DNA of 64,000 nt. Origin: RCIO01 sp965232405 (lineage in GTDB: Bacteria > Pseudomonadota > Alphaproteobacteria > Rhizobiales > Rhizobiaceae). Of this stretch, positions 24,475 through 33,040 are shown one piece after another. Below the pieces are notes generated by a model, which was not told where the DNA came from, made no database searches, and saw only the letters and a program-made list of their open reading frames with translations. Numbering within the stretch: the stretch's first letter is position 1; each line of letters starts with the position of its first letter. Location: NCBI GenBank assembly GCA_965232405.1, contig OZ246966.1, positions 744,001 through 808,000 of the forward strand, in the 5' to 3' direction. Position numbers and translations under genes: made by a program.

Positions 24475-26109
24475 TTACGCGCCGGTGTTCTTGTAGCCGC
24501 CGCGATAGTCGATCGCGCCGACGCCGAAATCGTGCTCGACGGTCATGCCGACGCCCTGGGTGCCGAACGGCTCGTCGAACCGAACCCGCGGCGCGCTGTA
24601 GCCGTCGAGCAGCCCGTAGCGGTAAACCGCCGCGTCCTCGGGATCGGCGAACAGATACCAGGCATTGCCGTCAAGCTCGGCCGACACGACCGGCTCAAGC
24701 GTGCCGACATGGATGTTCACCTTGGCCGATTCGCCGGCAAGGATCGGCGACAGGTACTGCAGCGCCTCGTCCTCCTTGTCGGGCGAGACGAGCAGGATCT
24801 TCGGCGTAATGTTCAGCTTGGCGTCGTCGAGGCCCTTCTGCTTGCGCATCGCTTTCTTGCCGGCCGAGAGGCCGGCCGTATTGATCGCCGAAGCCGAGCC
24901 GCCCGTGCCGAGATTGCCGTGATCGGCATGGAACACGACCTTGCCGTCGGCCAGTTTGGTATTGGCCGAAAGCATCATCGTGTAGAAGGTGATCTCCTCG
25001 AAACGCGACACGGTGCGGCCATAACCGCCCATGAGTTGCGCCAGGGCGCCGAGGCGGTCGTTGACGAGCATCTGCCGGGTCAGGCGGATGCCGCGCGCAT
25101 AGGGCACGACCGCGACCGTTTCCTTGCTTTCGCCGAAGGTGCCGAACCGGATCTCGCCGGCCTCGGTCAGCGTCTTGAGCATCGGGAACTCGCCGATCCC
25201 GACCGAGTAGTGCGGCCGGAAATCCATGAAATCGCCGCGGCGGGCGATCCGACGATAGGTCGGCTCGGCCAGCGCATAGCGGCGGTCGAGCATGGTGTTG
25301 ATGGCGTCGGAGAAGATCGCGGGGAAATCGCTCGTCGAATGGAACGCGCGGGCGAGCAGTTCCTCGCGCTCGCGGACCGTGGCGAGCCGGCCGCGATGGC
25401 CGAGCGCGCGGGCCGCGAATTCCGGCACGTCGAGCAGGTCCATGTAGCCACGCGCCGCCTGGCTCGGGCCGGACTGCGGAACCGGAGCGCCGAGACCGTA
25501 GGACATCGCCTCGACCATGGCGGCGCGGGTCGTTTCGCGCTCGTCGCGCTGCACACGGGCGGGATCGGTGCGGGTGCTGTTGGACTGGCCGGCCAGATGG
25601 TCGAAAGCGCGGGTGCGGAAATCCTCGACCGTCACGCCGTCGCGGATCGCCGTCTCGATGTCGTCCATGTCCATGCCGGCACGGCGGCCGATCGACAGAA
25701 TGTCGGCGGCCGAACCCGCGGCGGGCTCGTTATTGCCGCCACCTTCGCCGCCGGCGGTTTCCTCGCGTTCGGCCTCGGCGATGGCTGCACGGGTTTCCTC
25801 GACCTGGCGCAGCAGCGCCTCGTGTTCCTGCTCGATGGTGCGGACGGCGGTTTCGTCCATGTCGTAGGTGATCGACGCCTGCTTTTCCTCGGCCTGCCGG
25901 GTGAGGTCGGTCAGCTTGGCGCGCAGGGCGACAAGGCCGGGACTGGCCTCGACCAGCCGGTCGAGAGTGAAGCCGTCGAGAATGGTGCCGTCGAACAGCG
26001 GCGCATGCGTTGCCGCGAGTGCGGGATCAGCGCCGACAAACGCCAGCGCAACGAGACCGACGGCCAGGGTGAGGGCGACGGCCGCAGCGGTTTTGAAAGC
26101 CGTTTTCAT
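24475..26109 (-). CDS. Major capsid protein with signal-like N-terminus
   Basis: 544 aa. The ATG at 26109 has AGGAG 6 bases upstream, so the long N-terminus is real. Residues 1-32 (basic start, then a hydrophobic core AAVALTLAVGLVALAFVGA and a PALA-ATHA end) look exactly like a Sec signal peptide or membrane anchor. Residues ~50-130 are a coiled coil, probably the scaffold (delta) domain removed by the protease. The rest is the HK97-type shell protein (YARGIRLTRQMLVNDRLGA and the C-terminal VEHDFGVGAIDYRGG). A hydrophobic leader on a capsid protein is unusual. Confidence 0.88.
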   Translation of the reverse strand: MKTAFKTAAAVALTLAVGLVALAFVGADPALAATHAPLFDGTILDGFTLDRLVEASPGLVALRAKLTDLTRQAEEKQASITYDMDETAVRTIEQEHEALLRQVEETRAAIAEAEREETAGGEGGGNNEPAAGSAADILSIGRRAGMDMDDIETAIRDGVTVEDFRTRAFDHLAGQSNSTRTDPARVQRDERETTRAAMVEAMSYGLGAPVPQSGPSQAARGYMDLLDVPEFAARALGHRGRLATVREREELLARAFHSTSDFPAIFSDAINTMLDRRYALAEPTYRRIARRGDFMDFRPHYSVGIGEFPMLKTLTEAGEIRFGTFGESKETVAVVPYARGIRLTRQMLVNDRLGALAQLMGGYGRTVSRFEEITFYTMMLSANTKLADGKVVFHADHGNLGTGGSASAINTAGLSAGKKAMRKQKGLDDAKLNITPKILLVSPDKEDEALQYLSPILAGESAKVNIHVGTLEPVVSAELDGNAWYLFADPEDAAVYRYGLLDGYSAPRVRFDEPFGTQGVGMTVEHDFGVGAIDYRGGYKNTGA

Positions 26110-26132
26110 GGCTTGCTCCTGTTTCGAGTTCC

Positions 26133-26178
26133 GGGGCGGTCAATAACCGTCGCCCCTGCGGCCCCGGCGGATCGCAGG
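26133..26178 (-). promoter_or_regulatory. Two tandem hairpins between the protease and capsid genes
   Basis: GGGGCG (26133-26138) pairs with CGCCCC (26151-26156). CCTGCG (26155-26160) pairs with CGCAGG (26173-26178). They overlap slightly, so only one may form at a time. They lie between the protease stop and the capsid ribosome site and could set the much higher capsid level by mRNA processing. Inference only. Confidence 0.35.
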
Positions 26179-26201
26179 CGGTGTTTCTGAATTGTGACGG
26201 G

Positions 26202-26837
26202 TCAGGTTCCGACGCCGGCCGCGCGGGCGCGCATGCGCATCCTTGCGGCAGCACTCGCCGCGCTGCGTGCCGTCGGCGTCACGAATTCACATTTGTAGCG
26301 CACGGCGTCCGCGGAACGGTGCGCCTGGGCGCCGATGTCGGCGGGAACCGACACGAAGGAAATCTCGAAAGGCTCCCAATCGACCACGCGCCAGAGCGGC
26401 GGCTTTTCCGCCTTGTCGACCTCGATGCGCAGCCGGCGGTAGCCGCAGGACAGCGACCGGATGATGCCGTCGTTGATCTTGCGGAACACGCGGTCGGCGT
26501 CGGGATCGTCCTCGGCCTTCGGAAACCGCAGCGTCGCCAGACCCTTGCCGCCCTCGATCCATGCCCGGTCGACGACCGCGAGTTGCTTGTCGACGCCCGA
26601 ATAGCGATCATGCGTATCGAGCACCGGAGCGCCGGCATTGAGGCGGCCGAGGCGGATCGCCTTTTCACTAACGACCAGCTCCTCGACATATCGCTCGCCC
26701 GTCCACCAATCGACGCGGTCATAACGGGCGCCGGTTGTCCAAGTCACGTCCACCGTGCGCGCATCGGGCTTGACCGCCTCGATCGTCGCCGCACGCATTT
26801 CGAGCGGCATGTCGCGGGTTGCGTCATTCATCGTCAT
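26202..26837 (-). CDS. Prohead protease (HK97/S78-like serine protease)
   Basis: 211 aa. Candidate catalytic residues are His76 (VLDTHDR), Ser130 (RSLSCGYR) and the acidic Glu158 (PFEISFVSVPAD), which match the order in S78 prohead proteases. It would trim the capsid N-terminal domain during maturation. It overlaps the portal gene by 14 bases, with AAGGA upstream of the ATG. A basic C-terminal tail is likely auto-cleaved. Confidence 0.82.
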   Translation of the reverse strand: MTMNDATRDMPLEMRAATIEAVKPDARTVDVTWTTGARYDRVDWWTGERYVEELVVSEKAIRLGRLNAGAPVLDTHDRYSGVDKQLAVVDRAWIEGGKGLATLRFPKAEDDPDADRVFRKINDGIIRSLSCGYRRLRIEVDKAEKPPLWRVVDWEPFEISFVSVPADIGAQAHRSADAVRYKCEFVTPTARSAASAAARMRMRARAAGVGT

Positions 26838-28329
26838 CGTCCTTGCCCGTTTTCTTGCCTTCGGAATTGGCGGCGCCCTTCATCGGGCGGCGGCCGTCGA
26901 TGTCGAGCGCCAGGCCTTCGCCGCCGCGCTGCTTGTCGAGGAATTCGAAAAACGCGGCCGTGTCCTCGACCACCTTGCGCCAGTCGCGACCCCACGCCGC
27001 AGTGAATTCCTGCGGCGACAGCCGGCCGGCGCGCACGGCGAGGATGTCGGCCTCGAGATCCTTTTTCGGGTCGATCGGCTCGACGCCGGGCATGATGTGA
27101 TCGAGCGGGTAACCTTCCCGGCGATCGGGCAGGCGCCCGGCGAGGATCGCCCGGTCGATAACCCGGCGCATCACGGGGCCGAGCAGGCGCGGAACAATGA
27201 CGGTCCACTGCAACTGTTCGACGAGGCGCCGGAACTCGATCTTGCCCGCCCGCAACGAGGAATAGTTCGCCTGGCGCAGGTCGCCGGTGAGCTGGTCGTA
27301 AGTGATGCCCGCGCCGGCGGCCATCGCCATCGCGGCCGCCATGTAGGGCTCGCCGAATGCGGTGTTCGACGACGGGTTCGCGAACTGGATTTCGGCGTCG
27401 CCGATGTCGGCGATCATGCCGGGCTCGATCTTGGTGATCTTCTCGTCGGCCCCGCCCTTGGTCGTCGCGAAAGGCGAGCGGCCGCCCGACGGCCGGCGAA
27501 GGAAGCCGGCGAACGACGCCTCGGTGCGCATCTTGACGAGCGTCGCCTCGACGATGTCCTGCATTTCGCGGCCGGTCAGCAGCACGGGTGCCAGCCATGG
27601 GATGCCGCGCACCTGGCCGAAGCGCAGCGGCCGGTAGACATGCGCAAGATCCTGCCAAGCGACCAGCGCCGAACTTTCGGGCGCGGCGGAAAACTCGCCG
27701 GGGTGATGGCGGTGCAGATAAAGGCCGCGCCGGCGACCCCAATCGCCGAGGGCGACGCCAAGGCGCACATTCTGCCCGTCGTCGCGGTTCACGAGGCTGT
27801 CGCGCGACGTGTCGATCTGGTCGGCCTCGAGGCCCTGCAGACGGAACGGCACGGTGCGGCCGGCTTCCGACATCTTGATGTCGACGAACCGCAACACGCT
27901 GTCGCCGCCCTCCACCATGGAGCGCACGGCAAGGGCCTGTTGGCCCGGCCAGTCGAGCACCTCCTCGATGTCGGCATTTTCCGCCCATTCCTCGAGGACG
28001 AGCTTGGCCCTCTTGTCGGTACGGTCGCTGCCTGTGTTCGGCGTCGACATGATGCCGGTGCCGATCGCATGCGAGACCAGCACGTCGAGGATGCGCTGGC
28101 CGGCCCAACTGTCGCGCACGAATTCGCGGCTTCGGTTGCGCAGCTCGCGCATCGACGTGGCGATCTCGGCATTGGCCGAGGTCGAGCGGCCCGACCATGC
28201 CTTGTTGCGACGGCCGCCGCGCGCGGCCGCATAGGCGCGCTCGTGCGACTCGAGCATCTGCCGTGCCGCGACGCGCTTCAGCCCGCGCTCGGGCGAAATC
28301 ACGGCGATGATGCGGTCGAGCGGGTTCAT
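26824..28329 (-). CDS. Portal protein (lambda gpB family)
   Basis: 501 aa. Family motifs are W-S-G-R-S-T-S-A-N-A-E-I, RNRSREFVRDSWAGQRILDVL near the start, a central part with LAHVYRPLRFGQVRGIPWLAP and a C-terminal FTAAWGRDWRKV. The dodecameric ring forms the DNA entry vertex and nucleates capsid assembly. It starts directly at the stop of the gpW-like gene. The acidic end (GKDDDDE) is variable. Confidence 0.92.
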   Translation of the reverse strand: MNPLDRIIAVISPERGLKRVAARQMLESHERAYAAARGGRRNKAWSGRSTSANAEIATSMRELRNRSREFVRDSWAGQRILDVLVSHAIGTGIMSTPNTGSDRTDKRAKLVLEEWAENADIEEVLDWPGQQALAVRSMVEGGDSVLRFVDIKMSEAGRTVPFRLQGLEADQIDTSRDSLVNRDDGQNVRLGVALGDWGRRRGLYLHRHHPGEFSAAPESSALVAWQDLAHVYRPLRFGQVRGIPWLAPVLLTGREMQDIVEATLVKMRTEASFAGFLRRPSGGRSPFATTKGGADEKITKIEPGMIADIGDAEIQFANPSSNTAFGEPYMAAAMAMAAGAGITYDQLTGDLRQANYSSLRAGKIEFRRLVEQLQWTVIVPRLLGPVMRRVIDRAILAGRLPDRREGYPLDHIMPGVEPIDPKKDLEADILAVRAGRLSPQEFTAAWGRDWRKVVEDTAAFFEFLDKQRGGEGLALDIDGRRPMKGAANSEGKKTGKDDDDE

Positions 28330-28527
28330 TCAGTGGCCGCCGTGATATTCGGTCAGGATCATGCCGGGGCGTGCGGTGGCATCGAGATCGGCCTTGATCT
28401 CGTTGCGCACCTTCAGCATGTCGCCGGTCGACTGGTATTCGACCTCATGCGTCTGGAACCGCACGCGCTTCGCGCCGCTCGCGATCGCCTTTTCCAGGGC
28501 GTCGAGATCGGCCTGGGTCCATGCCAT
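28330..28527 (-). CDS. gpW-like head-tail joining protein
   Basis: 65 aa. The pattern LDALEKAIASGAKRVRFQTHEVEYQ with a following helix is the gpW/head-tail joining signature. It fills the portal channel and completes the head before tail attachment. It lies between the terminase and portal genes, with no spacer on either side, as in lambda. Confidence 0.82.
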   Translation of the reverse strand: MAWTQADLDALEKAIASGAKRVRFQTHEVEYQSTGDMLKVRNEIKADLDATARPGMILTEYHGGH

Positions 28528-30537
28528 CTAGTCGCGCTCCGCATGCTCGCCCTTGGTCGCAAAGCGCCGGGCCGGGTCAAGTTCATCATCGTCGTCGGCC
28601 GGTTGCGCGGCCGCCGTCTCGGTTCGTTTCTCGGGCGCGCCGGGCTTCTGCACCGCGAGCGGCTGCGGCGAAAACAGGTCGGGCCGCTTGACGATCTCGG
28701 GCGCGCAGCGTTGCGCCGCCAGCGCCGCCCATTCGTCGGCGGTCAGGCGCGACAGACCGAGATAGTCGGCGAGCGCGTCGTTGTAGATCGTGCAGTCGAG
28801 GAAATGGTTTTCCTCGCCCGCGCGCACCTTCCACACGCGCCGGATGCGGCCGCGGAAATTTTCGTTCGCCAGGTATTCCGACGTGATCTGCCGGAAATAA
28901 GTCTCGTCGAGCCATGTGCCGAAATGCACGAAGCCGGGCGGGTCCTTTTCCCGGCCGGCCTTGACGCCTTCCTTGCGCAGGTCCTCGTAATGCGCGCCCT
29001 TCAGCGGCCAGGTGCCGACCGGCCACAGGTGAACGCCGTTTCGGATGCGCTGGCCGTTGAAGTCGATGTCGACCGCCTTGCCCATGCCGAGCGCCGGTTT
29101 CGACCATCCGTCGCGGCCGTCAAGGGCGAAGGCGCCGGCGCGGCCGCGGCACCACGTATAAACGACATGGCTGCGGAAACCGGAGTCGACCCCGAAAGCA
29201 TCGGCGCGCCTGTATCCGCCGAAGGCATCGGGCCACGACTTTTCGTAAATCTCGGTCAGCTTCTCGAAGGCGCCGCCGTGCGGATCGTTCGTTTCGCCCT
29301 CGAGGATGTCGGCGTCAACGATCCATTTCTGCCGGTCGGGGCCGTAGGCCTTCACCTCGTAATAGATGCCGCGCATCTGCACGTCGGCGGCGATCGTCAG
29401 GATCAGCCCCATCGGCGGGACGTGGCCGCGGGTCATGTCCGGCTCGCGGCGTTCCATGAGCCGGACATGATCGGGCGCGTCGCCCCGCACCTCGTAGGGC
29501 AGGCCGAGGTAAAGGTTATAGAACGCCTTCAGCTTCTGCGGGTCGCCGTTGGCCTCGCAATATTTGCGGGCCACCTCCTCCCAGGGCACGAAGGGCGACG
29601 ACATCGCGCAGAAATGGTAGCTGCGCGGTGCGCCAGGCCGGGGTGCGGTGGCGACATACTTGCCCGTCCGATAGACGGCGTTCTTTTCGTGGCCCTCGAT
29701 GATCGTGCCGCAGCACGGGGTCACATAATGGGCCTGATAGGGCGGCTCGTCGTTGAACCGGAAATGCTTCCGGTCGAACGCGAAAACGAAACGGTCGCCG
29801 CAGCCTGGGCATTCGACGTGCCATCGTCGCTGATCGCCGGCCTTGAACTTGGCCTCGATCTTCGAAGCGCCGAGAATGGTCGGCGTCGACAGCGATCCGC
29901 GTTTCCAGTCGCCGGTCGTCAGGAACGCGATCTGGCGCGCCTCGACCATTTCGATCGGGTCGCCCTGCCCGTCGAGGTCGTCGGGGTACTGGTCGATCTC
30001 GTCGAGCAGCGCCTTCTTGATCGTTTTCGACCGCAGGTCGGCGGCCGAGCTGGCGATCGCCAGTGTCAGTGACCCGCCGGGGAACTGCTTGGACGTGGCG
30101 GTCGAGCCGTCGGCCGAGCGGTTCTTGATCCCGTAGACCTTGCGCGCCAGGGCGGGCGAATTCTCGATCGCCGGCTGCAACTTGTCGCGGTTGAAATCCG
30201 ACAGCGCGCCGGTCGTCGGCTGCACGATCATCATGCGGCACGGGTCGCGGTCGACCGAGTGCCCGGCGACGATGATCAGCCCGAGCGTGAATCCCGTCTG
30301 CGCGGATTTCATGACCGACACGTCGTTGTCGGTCGAGTCCGGCCCGAGCGCGTCGATGATCTCGACCAGGTGCAGACCCTGGTCGCGCGACCACAATTCG
30401 CCGGCGAGCGGCCCGTCGGGCACCACGAGGTGCCGTTCCGCCCAGGCGCTCGGCGGCAATGGCGGCGGCGGCGTGATCGCGTCGATCATGGCGCGGGCCA
30501 CGACCGACAGCGCCGAACGCGAAAGCGAAACCTTCAT
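28528..30537 (-). CDS. Terminase large subunit (GpA family)
   Basis: 669 aa. ATPase motifs: a Walker A-like site in VMKSAQTGFT and Walker B DEIDQYPDDLDGQGD. The nuclease domain follows (PALGMGKAVDIDFNGQ region). The zinc-ribbon-like C-P-G-C-G-D segment (residues ~245) is typical of GpA proteins. It cuts concatemers at cos ends and pumps DNA into the prohead. The ATG overlaps the stop of the small subunit gene by 4 bases. GpA-type enzymes favour cos packaging, so this phage probably has cohesive ends. Confidence 0.93.
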   Translation of the reverse strand: MKVSLSRSALSVVARAMIDAITPPPPLPPSAWAERHLVVPDGPLAGELWSRDQGLHLVEIIDALGPDSTDNDVSVMKSAQTGFTLGLIIVAGHSVDRDPCRMMIVQPTTGALSDFNRDKLQPAIENSPALARKVYGIKNRSADGSTATSKQFPGGSLTLAIASSAADLRSKTIKKALLDEIDQYPDDLDGQGDPIEMVEARQIAFLTTGDWKRGSLSTPTILGASKIEAKFKAGDQRRWHVECPGCGDRFVFAFDRKHFRFNDEPPYQAHYVTPCCGTIIEGHEKNAVYRTGKYVATAPRPGAPRSYHFCAMSSPFVPWEEVARKYCEANGDPQKLKAFYNLYLGLPYEVRGDAPDHVRLMERREPDMTRGHVPPMGLILTIAADVQMRGIYYEVKAYGPDRQKWIVDADILEGETNDPHGGAFEKLTEIYEKSWPDAFGGYRRADAFGVDSGFRSHVVYTWCRGRAGAFALDGRDGWSKPALGMGKAVDIDFNGQRIRNGVHLWPVGTWPLKGAHYEDLRKEGVKAGREKDPPGFVHFGTWLDETYFRQITSEYLANENFRGRIRRVWKVRAGEENHFLDCTIYNDALADYLGLSRLTADEWAALAAQRCAPEIVKRPDLFSPQPLAVQKPGAPEKRTETAAAQPADDDDELDPARRFATKGEHAERD

Positions 30538-31142
30538 TCGTCAGGCAGCTCGGTCTCGATCGGGCCGTCGCGCTCGGCCGCCTCGCCTTCCGACAGGATG
30601 CCGGCCAGGGCTGCGGCGTGCCGCTCGCGCAGGGCGCCGGCGATCGCCTTCAGCACCCGGCGGGCGCCGGCGACGCCGTCCTTGCTGACCGCCGTCGCGA
30701 TCTCGTCGGCGTGGCGAATGATGCCGTCGGTCTCGCGGGCGATCGCCAGGCCGCACCGTGTCACCGCGGCGGCCGCGCCGTGGTCGCCGGCGATCGGCAG
30801 CAGGTTGCCCTGCCGCTCGGCCAGGTCAAGCGCCTTCAGCCGCGCCTCGTAGCGGGCGCGGTCGGTCTGCGCGTCGCGCAGCGCCGGCGAGTTGTTGCCG
30901 GCGTCGCGGCGGGTCTCGGCCGCGGCTTCCTTCACCGCGTCGCCGACCTCGCCAACGGCGCGGTCATATTCGGCCAGGTCGACGAGGCGTTTCGATCCCT
31001 CGCGCCGGGTTCGGATCTTGCCGTCGGCCTCGAGCGCGGCTACGCGCTTCGCGGCCGCCTGGCGCGAGATGTTCTTGCGGCGCGCCAGCTCGGCGCATGT
31101 CACCCAAACGCCGGCGCCGTCCGCCTCGACGTTCGGGTCCAT
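30534..31142 (-). CDS. Terminase small subunit (Nu1-like)
   Basis: 202 aa. An N-terminal winged helix-turn-helix (VTCAELARRKNISRQAAAKRVAALEADG) would bind the packaging site. A helical coiled linker contains ARLKALDLAERQGNLLP, and the C-terminal segment is acidic and probably contacts the large subunit. It is coupled to terL. Three GTCAACC repeats just upstream may be its binding site. Confidence 0.82.
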   Translation of the reverse strand: MDPNVEADGAGVWVTCAELARRKNISRQAAAKRVAALEADGKIRTRREGSKRLVDLAEYDRAVGEVGDAVKEAAAETRRDAGNNSPALRDAQTDRARYEARLKALDLAERQGNLLPIAGDHGAAAAVTRCGLAIARETDGIIRHADEIATAVSKDGVAGARRVLKAIAGALRERHAAALAGILSEGEAAERDGPIETELPDE

Positions 31143-31374
31143 GCGGTCGCGTTCCTTTCCTCGGTCGCGCGGGTGTCAACCGGCGAGCCTTGGCGTCAAC
31201 CGTGTCAACCCAACTCTGCGCCAGCTTTTCTAGCGAAATTTCGGGGTCGCCCCGGCCCGTTGCGCCAAGGGTGCGGGAAGGACCCGCGCAGGCCGGTCGG
31301 CCGGGAAACCCCAACCGGTCGGACTGCCGCGGCGATGGTGGCCCTTGCCCGCACCCCGTGGCGACGGCGCTGCC
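31143..31374. other. Intergenic region upstream of terS, candidate cos site
   Basis: About 230 bases without a gene. It holds GTCAACC at 31175-31181, 31195-31201 and 31204-31210, and longer GC-rich stretches with inverted CCGGTCGG elements. In cos phages the terminase-binding repeats lie next to the small-subunit gene. The repeats also read GGTTGACAC on the minus strand, so they may instead be promoter -35 elements. Confidence 0.45.
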
Positions 31375-31902
31375 CTAGCCGGGCAGCAACCGGTTCAGTT
31401 CATGCAGCACACGCGGCGCCAGCGCCTCGTCGATCACCTCGGCCAGCACGGCGAGGTAGACATCGTCGTTGTTGGTAATGTCGTGCGCCGGGTTCGGCCC
31501 GAACAGTTCCCTGATCGGCAGCCGCCTGGCGCTTGTGCGCATCATTACGCCAACGTGCCCGCTCGCCATCTGCGCCATGAAGGCATGACGATACGAACCG
31601 CGCGACCTGACCCGCACGCCCTTGCGCGTCTGCGATGCGCCGAGCTTGGCAAGCGGTATCCAGCCGGAGCGCACCACGACCTCGGCCGTGCTGCCGCCGG
31701 CGTTGAACTTCGCCGTCGTCTTCTCGCGGATCACCTTCTGCGGCAGCTTCAGGCGCGGCGCGGCACGGCGCAGATAGGCCGTGCGCGCCTGCTTGACGAC
31801 CCGGCTGCCCGCCCGCGCAAAGGCCTTGGCCTGGATCTCGCCGGGCAGCTTCCAAATGGCCCGGCTCAATGCCAGGTATTCGGCGGCGTCGGCGACGATC
31901 AC
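31375..31902 (-). CDS. GpZ-like minor tail protein
   Basis: 175 aa from a GTG at 31902 with GAGGG upstream. AFARAGSRVVKQARTAYLRRAAPRLKLPQKVIREKT is the 'prophage minor tail protein Z' pattern. A longer frame runs upstream through a terminator and is unlikely. Its place before terS and far from the other tail genes is odd; it may work in head-tail joining. It is transcribed with the late operon start or from read-through. Confidence 0.65.
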   Translation of the reverse strand: MIVADAAEYLALSRAIWKLPGEIQAKAFARAGSRVVKQARTAYLRRAAPRLKLPQKVIREKTTAKFNAGGSTAEVVVRSGWIPLAKLGASQTRKGVRVRSRGSYRHAFMAQMASGHVGVMMRTSARRLPIRELFGPNPAHDITNNDDVYLAVLAEVIDEALAPRVLHELNRLLPG

Positions 31903-31965
31903 GGGCAGGCCCTCGTGGCGGGTTTCGCCGCCGGCGTCATGGTCTCGCTCCGTTGGCTGGACAAA

Positions 31966-31998
31966 GAAAAACCCGCCGCGGCGGTGGCCGGGGCGGGT
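31966..31998 (-). terminator. Terminator between early-left genes and the late region
   Basis: ACCCGCC (31971-31977) pairs with GGCGGGT (31992-31998), and TTTTTC follows on the minus strand. It would end early-left transcripts before the packaging genes and could be the site of late-gene antitermination. Confidence 0.7.
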
Positions 31999-32044
31999 CG
32001 TCTTTTTGTGCGTGACAAGGAATGCACCAAATTCCGGTCGCCGG

Positions 32045-33040
32045 TCAAGCGGATATTTTCGACCGTGCGCGTCGCCGCGATTTGCCGGATTTCCGGGCTT
32101 TCGGCGACGCATCGGCATCGGCATAAGCTGCCCGCAGGTCCGGCAATATTCTCGGTTGCCGCCTCACTTCGCCATCGCCTGGCGAATCGCTCCACGGCGA
32201 GGCAGGCCAGTCGTCGGGCATGATTTCGACCGTCTCGAGCGCGCCCGCCAGATCTTCGGCGAGCAGCGCCATCGCCGAGCGGAACACCTCGTATTCGGCC
32301 CTTGCGACCATAACCGGCACCGGGTCGGGATCGAGATATTCGCGCCGGTATGCGCCCGCCACCGGCCGGCGCAGGCGCGGCGACCATCCGTCGACCTCGG
32401 TATTGACGATCTCGACCCGGTCGCTGCCGTCGGCATGCGTGCCGATCACCGTTCGCACTTCGCGGCGAACGAACCATCGCGGTTGCCCGCTGGCATTGAG
32501 TTCGAACCGCTTCACCGGCGCGCTGTCCATGCGCCAGTCAGGCACGAGGCCGAGGATCGCATGGCGCACGACCAGCGAAGCGGGCGCGGCCCGGAATACA
32601 CGCTCGCCAGCCGGGTTCGGCATAACCACCTTGTGCAGCGCGTCGCGCACCGCCTTGTCGCCGAGATCGCGGTCTGCCTCGGTGATCTCCGGCATCGGGT
32701 GCCAGCCGTCGGGCACGTCGAGCGTGCAATCGGCCAGCGCCTCGACCGCCGCCGCTATTCTGAGTGCGTCCGGGTGCGGCCAGTCGCCCTGGTCGAACGG
32801 GATGCAGCCGAAGCGGTTCGGCTGCCGGTCGACGATCGATCCCAACTCGCCGAAGCGCAGGATCGACGCCCACGCGCTCGCCGAGGCCGGCGGCGGCAGA
32901 AAGGCGCCCGCCGCCGGTTCTTTCGGCAATTCGTCGCTCCAGGCCCATTTCAGCGCCGCCGAAACGGTCAGTTTCCGCCGCGATTTCGGCGCTGCGACCC
33001 TTGCGGCCCCGCCTTCCGTCCTATCGACCCCGTTTTCCAT
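32045..33040 (-). CDS. Hypothetical phage protein
   Basis: 331 aa from the ATG at 33040, with AGGAG and AAGAG upstream. The N-terminal third contains LTVSAALKWAWSDELPKEPA. The C-terminal end is strongly basic (RKSGKSRRRARSK), as in DNA-binding phage proteins. It is the last gene of the early-left operon before the terminator. No catalytic motif or family is recognised. The C-terminus could contact DNA; no function can be assigned. Confidence 0.65.
   Translation of the reverse strand: MENGVDRTEGGAARVAAPKSRRKLTVSAALKWAWSDELPKEPAAGAFLPPPASASAWASILRFGELGSIVDRQPNRFGCIPFDQGDWPHPDALRIAAAVEALADCTLDVPDGWHPMPEITEADRDLGDKAVRDALHKVVMPNPAGERVFRAAPASLVVRHAILGLVPDWRMDSAPVKRFELNASGQPRWFVRREVRTVIGTHADGSDRVEIVNTEVDGWSPRLRRPVAGAYRREYLDPDPVPVMVARAEYEVFRSAMALLAEDLAGALETVEIMPDDWPASPWSDSPGDGEVRRQPRILPDLRAAYADADASPKARKSGKSRRRARSKISA

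Noticed and set aside
24532..26190. 552-codon plus-strand frame opposite the capsid gene
   Set aside because: Antisense shadow; the minus strand encodes a clear capsid protein with a strong ribosome site.
26755..30072. 1105-codon plus-strand open frame
   Set aside because: It lies antisense to portal, gpW and terminase genes, is Arg/Gly/His-rich and has no domains; it is a codon-bias shadow of GC-rich coding DNA.
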